Source: Paulinella micropora
Taxonomy: Eukaryota > Cercozoa > Imbricatea > Euglyphida > Paulinellidae
DNA length: 64,000 bases
Direction of reading: 5' to 3'
Assembly (NCBI GenBank): GCA_019918135.1
Contig: WBZZ01005273.1
Span: 20,001-84,000 of the forward strand
Both the position numbers and the translations under genes were made by a program. The notes beneath the pieces are model-generated. The model was not told the DNA's origin. It worked only from the letters and a program-made list of their open reading frames with translations, and ran no database searches. Below, piece by piece: positions 34,529 through 45,442 of this stretch; position 1 is the stretch's first letter, and the number at the start of each line of letters is the position of its first letter.

Positions 34529-34648
34529 TGCCACCACCATTACCGCCCAGACCGACGAAGGAAAATGTAGAACTAGCGAAGGTAAGGGCGAATTTGAGGA
34601 AAACTACAACTAGAGAGAGCAAGAGGGAATTTAAGTATAAGAAATAAG
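34529..34648 (+). pseudogene. Polymerase B N-terminal part (fossil)
   Basis: It starts MPPPLPPRPTKENVELAK and matches the extreme N-terminus of the element C polymerase gene (MPPPLPPRPTKKNVELLK). It is a piece of the rearranged polymerase gene of element AB. Confidence 0.55.
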
Positions 34649-34649
34649 G

Positions 34650-35010
34650 CAAAATATGATAGTGGTGCTAACTTAGACAATTTTTCATTAGTATATCCAT
34701 CATTGATAAGTATTAGTAATGAAGACGGAAAACAAATGTAGTCAGAATGGTGTTGAATGGAACTTTAACTGGAGCAGTGTATGCTGATGTAGATACAAAA
34801 TATTCAATAGTTGATACTGACACAACAGCGACTGCTATCGCCAATTTTTAAAATATGTATTAATGCTAATTCAACTCAACAAATCAATCTAAGAAATTAT
34901 GATATTTATCTGTCTCCAAGTGATGTATTAACTTTTACACAGAAATCAGTTTCCACTACTAATAATGGTGGAAATGTCAATATTATCGCTAATTTTATAG
35001 AAGACCAATA
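34650..35010 (+). pseudogene. Virion structural protein, C-terminal part (fossil)
   Basis: Beta-rich coding text (NLRNYDIYLSPSDVLTF, NGGNVNIIANFIEDQ) resembles the C-terminal part of the protein type at 28578-29434. It ends at the hairpin 35015-35060. A rearranged fossil piece. Confidence 0.45.
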
Positions 35011-35014
35011 GATA

Positions 35015-35060
35015 TTTACAAATCCGCACTTTCGCCTTCGGCTTTCGTGCGGTTTGTAAA
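35015..35060. terminator. 3' hairpin (copy 3), shared by convergent genes
   Basis: TTTACAAATCCGCAC (35015-35029) pairs with GTGCGGTTTGTAAA (35047-35060) with one bulge around a CTTCGG-containing loop. The flank GATATTTA...TAAACATCG matches the other copies. It lies between convergent genes. Confidence 0.65.
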
Positions 35061-35069
35061 CATCGTTTA

Positions 35070-35600
35070 AAAGTAAATAATAAAAAAAATAATAAGCGGA
35101 AAGCGATGTATCATCAGAGATATTTTTTACCGCATCTTTGTTATTAAAATAAGGTTGTTGAATTAAATATTCAAGGTATGGTTTATCAATCTTGGCTACA
35201 TCTTCAATTTTCATTTTTTTTAATACTTACCATATTGAAGAAAAATGTCCGCTTCGTGCGGTGCTATCTCTTCGCCTTCACAAGTGGCTTCGCCACATTG
35301 TGACGCTTCGCTCACATTAGCCTTACCGCCTACGGCGGTAGCATCCGCCGTAATTTCAGTGATACCTGTCTCTTTCAAATCAGTTGCCTTAAAAGGAGTG
35401 CTTGGTTCATCAACCAACCCGTTTTCTAATGGAATAACTACTTTCACATTGTCATCCCTCGGCTTATATTGTTCATAGAAAGATACAATGTCGGGTTTAG
35501 TCCATTTAATTGTTGGCTTTTTTATTTCACTGTCAATGTTCCATTTTTCAATTTCATTTAAGTAGTCCTGTTTGGTGTTGAGTTCTCTCATCTTATACAA
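35070..35600 (-). pseudogene. ExoX-C-like protein a (element AB)
   Basis: It starts MYKMRELNTKQDYLNEIEKW. The C-terminal part has KYKKMKIEDVAKIDKPYLEYL followed by QQPYF, the pattern of the ExoX-like C-terminal / DUF3820-type domain linked to nucleases. Element C has an intact 137-residue homologue at 41343. This copy carries extra GC-rich hairpin-forming coding sequence at about 35265-35355. The role may be in DNA processing. Confidence 0.55.
35265..35355. repeat. GC hairpins within a coding region
   Basis: Small palindromes with TTCG or TAC loops follow one another: AGTGGCTTCGCCACAT, GTGACGCTTCGCTCAC and TACCGCCTACGGCGGTA. The homologous gene in element C lacks this stretch. The extra sequence keeps the reading frame. 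Confidence 0.6.
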
Positions 35601-35639
35601 AGATTTTTAAAATCTTTGAGCAAAATAATGTTTATTACA

Positions 35640-35925
35640 TATATTTTTTTACTTCACTTTTAATGTTTGTATATTTCTCAAACCACGGCTGACGGATAAC
35701 CCATTCCAAATATGGCTTATCAATAACCGCTTAATCTTGAATTTTCTTACCTTTATACTTACCAAATGGAAAAGTATCCTTTGGCTTGCCTTCCCGTGCG
35801 CTTTCAATCATTTGGATTTCGTCAGTAATTATCTTTTTTACATCGGTAAGAGAAAATGTTCCTTTTTGTTTTCAATAGAGAGTTTCTCAAACTTCTCGCA
35901 TAGTCTGGTTAGGGTAGTCATCGGT
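35640..35925 (-). pseudogene. ExoX-C-like protein b (element AB, broken)
   Basis: A second copy of the ExoX-C-like domain, recognised from FPFGKYKGKKIQD and DKPYLEWVIRQPWFEKY. It lies next to protein a in the same orientation, as in element C, so the pair is an old tandem duplication in this virus lineage. It is a broken fossil. Confidence 0.5.
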
Positions 35926-36071
35926 ATATATAGACTGGTAAAAAATTTTATGGAAAAAAATTAATTAAATGATATTTGATGTTTAAGATCTGATTTGATA
36001 TCAGTGAGGGATACTATCATTTTTTTTGATAAACTCACGACCGCACCACTTTTTTATGTTTGTAGTATGAA

Positions 36072-36796
36072 CTATGCTGAAATGGTTAATGTTTTGCTGT
36101 TGCTATTTTGTGATAAATGAATTTTCTTCATTTGAAAATCTCTAAGATTTTCAATGCTTTCGCCTAAATCCATCGTTTCATATACTTCTGGATTTAACCC
36201 TTTTGAATTCAACCCCTTACCTCTGAGATGGTAGTATCTCTTTTTTACTCCTTCATTTTCGTAGCATTCAATTATATGAACTCCTTTGTCTTTATGTTTC
36301 AAGTCATTCTTAGTAAGGTAAGGGAGAAATGCTTCATTCGTTGTAAATTCTAACATATAGAATTTAGGAGCAATCCATATTCCTCTTATTATCTTACAAC
36401 AATCTCCTAAGTCATCTGTTATTCCGCCAAGAGATTTATCACCAAGTCTTTTGATTAGTTTGGCGAACATAACATGCAACACTAGACTATCGGTATCGGT
36501 GTAATAGAAATCGGTATCGGTGTAATAGAAATCAGCCTCTATGTCTTTATTTGGATTAGCCTCTTTTATGTAGTTATACATAATTCGCCTGCTATATGCT
36601 AGAATGAAAGCCCCGTAGTGAGAAGGTTTGGTTATGCTCTCTTCAATTATTTCTTCCTTTCTAGGAATTCCAGATACATGCCATAGTTTGTTTCCGTCTT
36701 TATCTTTGAATTCAACCACATCAGATATATAATTTTTCGTCCAAAATTTCCAATACTCCTCATTTGATTTAATATATTCTGCTTCTGTTGGGATAG
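36072..36796 (-). pseudogene. Polymerase B C-terminal part (fossil)
   Basis: It carries SNEEYWKFWTKNYISDVVEF, SHYGAFILAYSRRIMYNYI, and the metal-binding YTDTDS motif with a short local duplication (FYYTDTDFYYTDTDS), then the thumb region (APKFYMLEF). It matches the C-terminal half of the element C polymerase. It lies on the opposite strand from the part at 29440-31606, and its edge is an ATAC microsatellite. Confidence 0.7.
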
Positions 36797-36798
36797 GT

Positions 36799-37318
36799 AC
36801 ATATACATACATACATACATACACACACATACAGACATACATACATACATACGTACGTACATACGTACGTACATACATAATTGCATGCATGCATGCATTC
36901 ATACATATATACATATATACAGACATACACTGATACATACACACATACCTACATACCTACATACCTACATACATACATACATACACAGATACATGCTTGC
37001 ATACATGCATGCATGCATGCATACATGCATACATACATACATACATATATACATACATATATACATGCATACATACATACATACATACATACATAACATA
37101 ACATACATACATGCATGCATGACATACATGCATACATGCATACATACATACATACATACATACATGCATATATACAACACATACATACATACATACATGC
37201 ATGCATGAGTACTTGCATGCATGCATGCATACATACATACATACATACATACATACATACTAGACATACATACATACATACATACATACATATGTACATA
37301 CGTACATACGTACATACA

Positions 37319-37350
<32 letters not shown>

Positions 37351-37500
37351 ATATACATACATACATAGACACATACGCACACACACACAATACACACACA
37401 TACATACATACATACATACATACATGCATACATACATACGTACATACATACATACATACATAATTGCATGCATGCATTGCATACATATATACATACATAC
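36799..37500 (+). repeat. (ATAC)n microsatellite, 700 bases
   Basis: Imperfect ATAC units with CATGCATG and CGTACGTA variants. It separates the polymerase piece from the GC-rich island. Long Met/Tyr/Val/Cys or His/Thr frames through it are artefacts. Confidence 0.9.
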
Positions 37501-38075
37501 TGCCACCGTTGAATTCGCTGCCTGACACGGGGCTGGTGCAGAGCTGGGACTACAGCTTCGCCCGCTTGACCACACCGCTGCCTGACGTGAGCTACGGGCT
37601 CAACGTGTCGGGCGCCGAGTCGGTGGTGGGCATATTCGAGGGCTCCGTGGGCCTGAGAAGCCCGGACGGTACGCAAGGCTGGAATACGAGCCGGGTCACC
37701 AGCCTAGCAGGGACGTTCGTGAGCGCACAGGCCTTTAACCAGCAGATCGACGGCTGGGACATAAGCCGCGTCGCTAACCTAGTGAGTACCTTCCAATGTG
37801 ACCCGTCGTCCAGGGATCCGTGTGTGTTTAACCAGCCCCTGGGCAACTGGAAAGTGTCGGCCGCCATGGCTGCCGGGAATATACGGGGTATGTTCGCTGG
37901 CAATTGCGTGTTTGATCAGGACCTCACGGCCTGGAACGTGACCTCGAGATTGGGGGCAAATGTGTCAAGCAGCTGTTCCAGCCTGGGGATCATAAATCCA
38001 GGCCTAGGTATCAAGCCAAGCAACCTGCCCGCAGTCTGCAGCGGCTCCTACGTGCGCGGTTGTGGTAAGCCTTAA
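37501..38075 (+). CDS. BspA/DUF285-like repeat protein, 5' truncated
   Basis: GC-rich coding sequence begins at the edge of the microsatellite, so the N-terminus is missing. It has DUF285 (BspA-like) repeats with the signature FNQxLxxWDxS: AFNQQIDGWDISRVANL, VFNQPLGNWKVS, VFDQDLTAWNV. It ends YVRGCGKP. Such proteins are usually cell-surface or adhesion proteins. A convergent relative with the same ending (YVRGCGK) lies at 39237-41290. Composition is far from the AT-rich viral neighbours, so this is host DNA or separately acquired. Confidence 0.6.
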
Positions 38076-39236
38076 GCAGAAGAAGCCAGACACACACCCC
38101 ACGCAGTGGTGCGCGCAGGAGAAATCAGGCACAGACCGGCCGGTCTCTGACCTGCTGGTGCTGGCAGCACCAACAGGAAGAGAGTCTCGTCGGGGGGGAA
38201 GGGGCGAAGTAATTCTGGGGGAGCTGAGGCGACGGGGTAGTCTTCTCTCTTCCTTGGTTTAGTCTTGCTTTGGGGGGAGCCGCTGTGTGCAGCCTCTGCC
38301 TAATAAACTCGAGTTAGTGCCTAAGCTGGCTGTCCACCAACGTCCACGGCGTACATCGTCGACCGGAGGCTTTTCTGCGTGCAGGAGAGAGGTCGGCCAG
38401 CCCGAGCGAGCGCCGCTACGATCCCGGTGGCGGCAGGCCAGTGGCGCCTGGTCTCGGTCCGCCGGTGGCACCGCTGGCCTGCAGGGTCACTTGGCGTGTG
38501 ACCGACTATCCCCGGGGGCCGCTCAGCTGCGGCGGCTTGGCTGCCCAGTAAGTAAGTCTGGTTTAATCCACAAAGAAGACAGTCTGCCAAGGCAACAGAG
38601 CCTCCTTTTTTTGAGCGTAGCTCTCTCTCTCTCTCACTCTCTTCATGTTGGCCAGGCCGGCTGGCCCTAGCCCAGGCGCTGCCGCCGCCGGGCTCTCAGG
38701 GCCCGGGCCCGAACCAGACGGTGGCCTCCTGAATGCTGGCCTCTGGGGACGGCGAGGCCGAGACCGAGACCGAGGCCGGGACTGAGGCCGGGACCGGGGC
38801 CGGGGGACTCGGGGGCAACGAGTCGGGAGTGCAGTACGCGGCGACGCAGGCGCCCCGGCGGCCAGCGCCAGCCACAGCAGCAGCCACAGCAGCAGCCGCC
38901 ACAGCCACACCAGCAGCCACGTACCCCGGCGTCGGTGCATGGACAGCACGGGCAGAGCCAGGGTGCTTGGCTTTGCCAGGCAAGGCTGGGCCAGCAGCGC
39001 CGGTCCGTCGCGCGGCCGCACTCTTCCCCCTCCCCCCCCCCCCCGGGGGGGGGGGGGCGTGCTCTGTGCCAGGGAGGGGAGCGTAGCTTTTCCCTCCTTC
39101 CCGAGGAGAGAGCGAAGCCGCGGGGGGGCCCGGAGACGGAGCCAGGAAGGGGGAGGAGAGAGAGTCCCCGGCCGCCGCAGCCCCCCGGAGCCTCCGGGAC
39201 CCGGGCTGCCGCGGCCCCCTGGCTCACACCCACCAG
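38076..39236. other. GC-rich region between two BspA-like genes
   Basis: No convincing gene is seen. It contains CAGCAG-rich sequence (38870-38920), a C/G run that folds on itself (39032-39057) and a CT run (38620-38642). Long frames here are typical of GC-rich DNA with few stops. Confidence 0.4.
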
Positions 39237-41290
39237 TTATTGTTCTCCCTGATTTTTGCCGCACCCTCGGACGTAGCCAGTACACTGGGCCGGCAGGTGG
39301 CTCGGCTGGATGCCTTGGTCGGGCGTGTAGAGACCATAGGGCTGGAAGATCCGTGCGCACGCGCCAGCCCCGGCCGAATGAAGGCTGGGGTTCCAGCTCC
39401 TGAGGTCCTGATCGAACACACAGTTGCCCATGAACATACCCCACAGGCCGCCATTTTCCCAACCCGCCGCGGCCGACACGTCCCAGCTGCCCAGGGGCTG
39501 GTTAAAGACGCAGTTGCGCAGCGGACAAGCAAAGGCGTACGACAGGCGGGTGACCCGGCCGGTAGGCCAGCCGTCGAGGGGCTGGTTGAAGGCCCTGGCG
39601 TCCAGGAAGATCGAGTCCAAGTTCGTGGCGGACGACGTCCGCCACCCGCCCAGCGGCCGGTTGAAGGCATAGGCGGACGCGAAAGCCCCGTGCAGGTTCG
39701 TGACACCGCTCACGTCCCAGTTCTCGACGCTGCCGTTAAAGCTGAAGGCGGCCGCGAAAGTGCTGTCCAGGCTCGCGACGCCGCTCGTGTTCCAACCGCC
39801 GAGGTCCTGGTTGAATTGGTGGCAGTGTTCGAACAGGCTGCGCAAGCCCTGGGGGTGGGTCGCGGGCGTGAGCCACGACCAGTCCCAGTCGCGCGCGTCG
39901 CCCACGAACTCCGTCATTTGGGGTGCAGCAGGTACTCGGGCGCCACGCCGTGCAGCGCCCGCGAGCCGGCCGTGGGGGCCAGGTACCGCAGCGCGTAGCA
40001 TTCTTCCGCGGGGGCGCTGGACGAGTCGGAGCCGTCGCCCGGCAGGTACGGCCTCATCAAGAGCGGCTCGGTGCTGTTGACGGGGTGGTACAGCTGCACG
40101 TCGCCCCACGCCAGCACGTCGACGACGCACGCGCCGGTCAGGTACCACCACCCGTCCACGCGGCCGCCGAGGCGCAGCCAGTAGTCGCCGGCGCCCGCGT
40201 ACAGGTGCCGGCACTTGGCGCCGCTGGCGTGGGCGCAGGCGCCGGGCGCCGAACCGTCCCCCCAGTCCACCGTGAAGTTCGGCCCGCCGCCGGCCGTGGG
40301 CGACAGCCCCAGCGTGGCTACGGTGCCAGCGTACGACACCCGCACCAGCGCCAGCAGAGAGGAGCGCGCGCACGCCGCGGGCAAGCGTGTACGGCGCCAG
40401 CCGAGCGCAGTCGGCCGAGCCAGCGGTGAGCGCGGGCGTCGACCAGCCGGTGAGCGCTTCCCGGAAGTCGCGGCCTAGGCCCCGGAACAGCCCGGCGAAG
40501 CGCGACAGGCTCGGCAACGACGTCCAGGCGCCGACCCCCGTGCGCGTGAGCGCCGAGCTGCCGTCGAACAGCCCGCTCACGTCCTCGAGCCGGGCGGTGT
40601 CCCAGCGTCTAGTTCGGTCAGCGCCGGCAGGCCCGCGAACGCGCGGCTGGCGTGGCGCAGCCGGCGCGTGTCCCAGGCGCTCGTGCCGTCCAGGCTCGCC
40701 AGCCTCGCCGAGCCCTCGAACACGCCGACAGCCGACTCGGCGCCCGACACGTTGAGCCCGTCGCTCGGGTCCGGCAGCGGAGCGCTGAGGCCGGGGAAGC
40801 TGTAGTCCCAGACGCGCACGAGACCCGCGTCCCGCAGCGAGGCCGGCGGGGGCACGTACGCGAGCCCGGGCGCCGCGTACAGGTGGTACTAGCCGCTCGT
40901 CTCGTGGAAGCGCAGCTCGCCCCACTGCAGGAGGCGGGGTAGCCGCAGGCCCGCGGGCGCCGCGGCGTGCCAGGCGGGCGTCAGCGCCCAGCCACGCACG
41001 GGGTCAGGCCCGCCGGGGTCCGCCGTCACCGTGTACGTGCCGGCCAGCGCGTACGTGTGCGCGCACGGCGCGGCGCCGGCGTCCAGGCACGGCGTGGGGG
41101 GCGAGCCGTCCCCCCAGTCCACCGTGAACGAAGTCGGGACGGCGGCCTGGGCCTGGCGACGGCGCGCGGCGTCCGGTCACAGCAGCCACACGAACGTGTC
41201 CTGGGCGCCCGCCGTCGTGAGCTCCAGCACCGTCACGCTGCTAGCACGCCCGGCCGCGGGGCAGCCGGGCGGCAGGCACACGAACGGACA
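39237..41290 (-). pseudogene. BspA/DUF285-like protein with PKD-like domains
   Basis: Read leftward, two PKD-like segments (MDWGDGSPPTPC, about 41120; FTVDWGDGSAPGAC, about 40265) each precede DUF285-type sequence. The first is followed by VRVWDYSFPGLSAPLP and LNVSGAESAVGVFEG. The last part (39917-39237) has at least five repeats (FNQDLGGWNTSGV, FNGSVENWDVSGV, FNRPLGGWRTSSA, FNQPLDGWPTGRV, FNQPLGSWDVSA) and ends YVRGCGK. The pieces lie in different frames, so the gene is either spliced in a way I cannot see or decayed. It is a probable surface protein. Confidence 0.55.
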
Positions 41291-41291
41291 G

Positions 41292-41337
41292 TTTTAGAAA
41301 TAGACGAAAGTCGCAGACGAAAGTCTAATTTCTAAAA
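41292..41337. promoter_or_regulatory. Dyad at left edge of element C
   Basis: TTTTAGAAATAGAC (41292-41305) pairs with GTCTAATTTCTAAAA (41323-41337) with one bulge, and TATC follows. The arms resemble the dyad leaders (TTTAGAAT...ATTCTAAAATATC). It marks the sharp change from the GC-rich island to AT-rich viral DNA. Confidence 0.5.
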
Positions 41338-41342
41338 TATCA

Positions 41343-41756
41343 TCAGAGATATTTTTTTACTGCATCTTTATTATTAAAATAAGGTTGTTGAATTAAATAT
41401 TCAAGGTATAGTTTATCAATCTTAGCAACATCTTCAATTTTCATTTTTTTATACTTACCATATTGAAGAAAAATATCGGTTTCATTTTGTGCTATTTCTT
41501 CGCCGACATTAGCCTTTATTTCGGTAATTCCAGTCTCTTTTAAATCAGTCGCCGTAAATGGTGTGCTCGGCTCTTCAACCAACACGTTTTCCAACGGAAT
41601 AACTACTTTCACATTGTCATCACGTGGTTTATATTGCTCATAGAAAAAAACAATATCAGGCTTAGTCCATTTAATTGAAGGTTTCTTAATTTCGCTGTCA
41701 AGGCTCCATTTTTCAATTTCATTCAAGTAGTCCTGTTTGGTGCTTAGGTCGGTCAT
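41343..41756 (-). CDS. ExoX-C-like protein a (element C)
   Basis: Intact 137-residue frame (MTDLSTKQDYLNEIEKW). The C-terminal KYKKMKIEDVAKIDKLYLEYL plus QQPYF is the ExoX-like C-terminal / DUF3820-type pattern. Homologous to 35070-35600. It is probably an accessory DNA-processing or nucleic-acid-binding protein of the virus. Confidence 0.6.
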   Translation of the reverse strand: MTDLSTKQDYLNEIEKWSLDSEIKKPSIKWTKPDIVFFYEQYKPRDDNVKVVIPLENVLVEEPSTPFTATDLKETGITEIKANVGEEIAQNETDIFLQYGKYKKMKIEDVAKIDKLYLEYLIQQPYFNNKDAVKKYL

Positions 41757-41794
41757 TGGTATATGTATAGTAAAATTTTATTTTTTATTGTAAA

Positions 41795-42080
41795 TATTTT
41801 TTTACTTCACTTTTAATGTCAGTAAATTTCTGAAACCACGGCTGTTTCATAACCCATTCAAGGTATGGCTTATCAATAATCGCTACATCTTGAATTTTCT
41901 TATCTTTATACTTTACCAAATGGAAAAGTATCCTTTGGCTTGCCTGCCCGTGAATTTTCAATCATTTGGATTTCGTCAGTAATTATCTTTTTAACATCGG
42001 CAAGAGAAAATGTTTCTTTTTTATTTTCAATAGAGAGTTTCTCAAATTCTCACATAGTCTGGTGAGGGTGGTCATTGGTC
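41795..42080 (-). pseudogene. ExoX-C-like protein b (element C, broken)
   Basis: Homologous to 35640-35925. Signs are KDTFPFGK-like sequence and DKPYLEWVMKQPWFQKF-like sequence on the minus strand. It lies directly upstream of protein a. A broken fossil. Confidence 0.5.
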
Positions 42081-42127
42081 TATATAGACTGGTAAAAAAA
42101 ATTATAGAAAAAATTAATTAATTGATA

Positions 42128-42176
42128 TTTATCAACTTCACTTTCGTTGCTACCGCAACTCTCGTTTGTTGATAAA
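42128..42176. terminator. 3' hairpin (copy 4)
   Basis: TTTATCAAC (42128-42136) pairs with GTTGATAAA (42168-42176), and an inner stem GTTGC/GCAAC lies at 42146-42159. The flank GATATTTA...TAAACATCG is shared with the other copies. It is at the 3' end of the polymerase gene. Confidence 0.65.
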
Positions 42177-45066
42177 CATCGTTTGATATCCGTAAGGAAT
42201 ACTATCATTATCTGTGTAGAAGTCTCTCCCACACCATCTTGATTTATTAACTACTTTTACGACATTCTTTTGGTGTTGTATGCTAAAGTGTTCAATGAGT
42301 TGTTGTTTGCTGTTTCTGCTAGTATGTATCTTCTTCATTATGAAGTCTGTTGTGTGTGTCAGGCTTTCGCCCTTGTCCATTAATTCATATGAAACGAGAT
42401 TTAATTTCTTTAAGTCTAAACCTTTACCTCTGAAATGAAAATCCTTCTTTACATACTCCAACATATATAACTTAGGTGCCATTCATATACCCCTAATTAT
42501 TTTACAATCCTTCCCGAGGTCGTCATCCATTCCGCCGATTATTTTATCACCAAACCTTTTTATTCTTTCAATGTTGATCACATGTGATTGAATGCTGTCT
42601 GTATCCGCATAATAATAGTCTCTGTCAGGGTCGTTGTCTGCATTTGCTTCAGTCATATACTTATACATAATTCGTCTGCTGTATGCTAATATGAAGGCTC
42701 CGTAATGTGTGGGTTTTCTAATTTTTTCTTCTTTTTCATATTCATCTCGTGGAATACCTGATATAAGCCAAAGTTCGTCATTGAATTTTTCAATATCTGT
42801 TATAACATGCTTAGCCCAGAATTTCCAATACTCATGATTTTTAGATATATATTTGCTCATAGTGTTTATTGGTCTCTGGATGGTTTTGCAGTATAAAGCA
42901 TTCATAAACAACTTCGCTAATGAATATTGTGGAGTGCCTTTCTTTGAGCTTTGTTTTTTCTTGAATAAGTCTAATATATAATCTTTGAATACGGGTTCTG
43001 CTTCTTCTGTGTAATAGCCGCGATTAATTTTTACTTGATATCCCAAATTAATCATATTCTCAATATCAGATGTGACCCATTGGTCTTTCATATCTCTTAA
43101 CTCCCACTTCAAGCAACCTTTGCTATCTCTGTATGGCACTCGCGGGTGAAGTAAAGTTTTAGGGCATACATAATCAACATTATATATTCCCATTTTTCCT
43201 TTCATTTCACCTTCGCACTCCTTGATTTCACCCGTCATAAATAATTCTAACATAGCCATTGGATAGAGTGAGACGACATCAGCATCAATAAGATAATCAA
43301 CAATCTCATCAAAACTTATTTCACCTCTTTTATATTTTTCATATTGCTTTGAGATAAATCTTCTTTTGCTTGGGTAAGTTCTAGCACCATATACCGCTCT
43401 TCTAAAATCCTTTTCCTGTTTTAAATTAGGTAGTTGTATCATATACTTTCAGTCTATCTTCTTTTCCCATAGGTTGAATGTTAATGAAGAAGTAGAGATA
43501 AAAGCGGTTAGGTTTGTTTTATGTTCATCAAATGTCTGCTTATTTAGTGTGTCATGAAGTTCTTTAAGCCACATAACATCTTTCTCTAAGTATGTCAAAC
43601 ATTCTTTTTATGTTTCCTCGTCCATCTCTTCCCACCTTTTCCCCTTGCTATGGTCAAAGTCGCCCTTTAATACATTACATCCTAATGTTTCAAGATTCTT
43701 TTTTAGGCTTCCCTCTGTGTGCTTACACATATCCCGGAATTTAATGTTATTGTATTCCATTGAAATAATAGCCCCATTATTTATTAATGGTGTGATTTTT
43801 ATCTTTCTTTTGATAAATTCATTTTGAAAGAAGTAGTGGTCAAATTTACTACCATTAAAGGCATTAACATATAATGTAGCCTTAGGATTTCGCTCCTTTA
43901 ATTTTTCGGCATATTCAAGGATTATATCAAGAAGTTTGGATATACAATTATCACCCGCTACATATTTAAACCCGATATCAGCGGTTGAGTAGCCACCGAT
44001 ATAAGGAGTATGTAATTCATATGTGCTCGTAAATGTTTCAAAATCATAATGAAATATCTCATCCTGATTGTTGTATTTGATTTCTTTGAAGGAAGTTAAT
44101 AATGACCTTACCTGTTTATCTTTTTGTCTGAGTTTTGCTTTCGCATATGAAACCCATTTATTATTACAGGTGTGTTTGTTATAATATTCAGTGAAACAAT
44201 TAGGACACTTATTTTTATTTCTTTTTATAAAACCAAAGTAATGTCCTTTTGCTAAATAACAAAGCACATCCGCAGTAATTAATGGGTCTGTAAAGTTTTT
44301 TAATGTTTGTTTTGAAGATGAGTCTGTCATTTCAAAATACTTTCCTTCAATACAATACTTTTTGAATATTTCAAATCCTATTGAAAAAGGTATGTGTGAA
44401 TTGGGTTCAAGATTAAACTCATTTCTGATATCATTACATACTTTTTTATTCAGTTTTGATTTTCCTTTCATTGGTAAATTCAATATATCCTTGAAGACAT
44501 AGAAGAAGCAGTTATTATCTTTGCTTCGTGGGTTAATATGAATTCCTTCTATTGTTTTATGTTTCTTATCACTTCCCGTTTCATTACATCCGCCTCCGTC
44601 CTCTTGGATAATTTCAACATTCATGTATTGAATAATTCGGTCATATCCGTTAGCGCTGGCTTCAAGGTTTTCTTCATTATATAAATATATAGCACGAAAT
44701 AAATCGTCTATATCTTTCAACTTAACCGCATTGAAAGTTTTCCATTTGAAAAACTTACTATCATCAGCATCTGTTATATAACCAAACTTAACATGTATGC
44801 TTGCTTCCCCTGTCATACCTTTACTTTTTGCGTCCTTTACCGCTCTCATAATTGTTAATTCAATCGCATCCATATCATAGAAGTTAATATCAAGTTCTCT
44901 GAATGGATACGTATAGCCGTTTATCCCTGTTCTTTATCGGTCTTAGTTCAACAACCTTATATTCCTTCTGTTTAGTCTCCCGTGTCTTAGTTTCCCTTAA
45001 ATTAGCCTTTGACTTTAAGAGTTCTACATTTTTCTTTGTTGGTCTTGGTGGTAATGGTGGTGGCAT
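42150..45066 (-). pseudogene. Protein-primed DNA polymerase B (element C, broken)
   Basis: It starts MPPPLPPRPTKKNVEL near 45066. A large intact stretch (44873-43608) holds the exonuclease motifs (YDFETFTSTY and NAFNGSKFDHYFF). The next (43442-42483) holds the polymerase palm: VVSLYPMAMLELF (motif A type), MNALYCKTIQRP (motif B type) and YYADTDSIQSH (motif C). The thumb end lies at 42482-42150. The length of about 970 codons fits protein-primed family B polymerases of Polintons. A fossil with a few breaks; better kept than the element AB copy. Confidence 0.8.
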
Positions 45067-45265
45067 ATTGATTTTATATTGTTGGGGATATAAAATATTA
45101 AGAAAAATATTAAATAATTATCTGTTATATTTATAACTAATAATATATTATCCTTAAATAGAAATTCATTTTAATGCTTCCTCCATTCTTTTTAATTTAA
45201 GCAAAGCCTGCTTTACCTCTTCCCTTTTTTTCTTTCTTTTTTCTGCTATCGCGGTTTTATTTTGA

Positions 45266-45394
45266 TTATATTAAATAATATTCCATGGACTTCTGCTTGT
45301 GTCTTTCTGGGTCTTTTTTAATAAACTCTCTGGCTCTTTTTCGCATTGCTTCCTTTTTTTCTTCTGGCGTCTTGTATAATGGTTTTCTACCCAT
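45266..45394 (-). CDS. Small basic protein (element C)
   Basis: 42 residues, MGRKPLYKTPEEKKEAMRKR to EYYLI. Similar in start and charge pattern to MGRHKKYLTPEDKRKANN at 34200. Further Lys/Glu-rich coding text follows to about 45165. Such short basic proteins are frequent in Polinton-like viruses; function unknown. Confidence 0.45.
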   Translation of the reverse strand: MGRKPLYKTPEEKKEAMRKRAREFIKKDPERHKQKSMEYYLI

Positions 45395-45442
45395 GTTATA
45401 TATATGTAGAAAAAAATAATCTTTAATTTAAATTAATAATTA

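Noticed and set aside
38563-39462. Large Pro/Arg/Gly-rich frames in the GC island
   Set aside because: Typical stop-poor GC-rich frames without domains or repeat logic.
39918-40925. N-terminal half of a 562-residue leftward frame
   Set aside because: The first two thirds are Arg/Ala/Gly-rich shadow of GC-rich DNA; the PKD/DUF285 text lies in other frames there.
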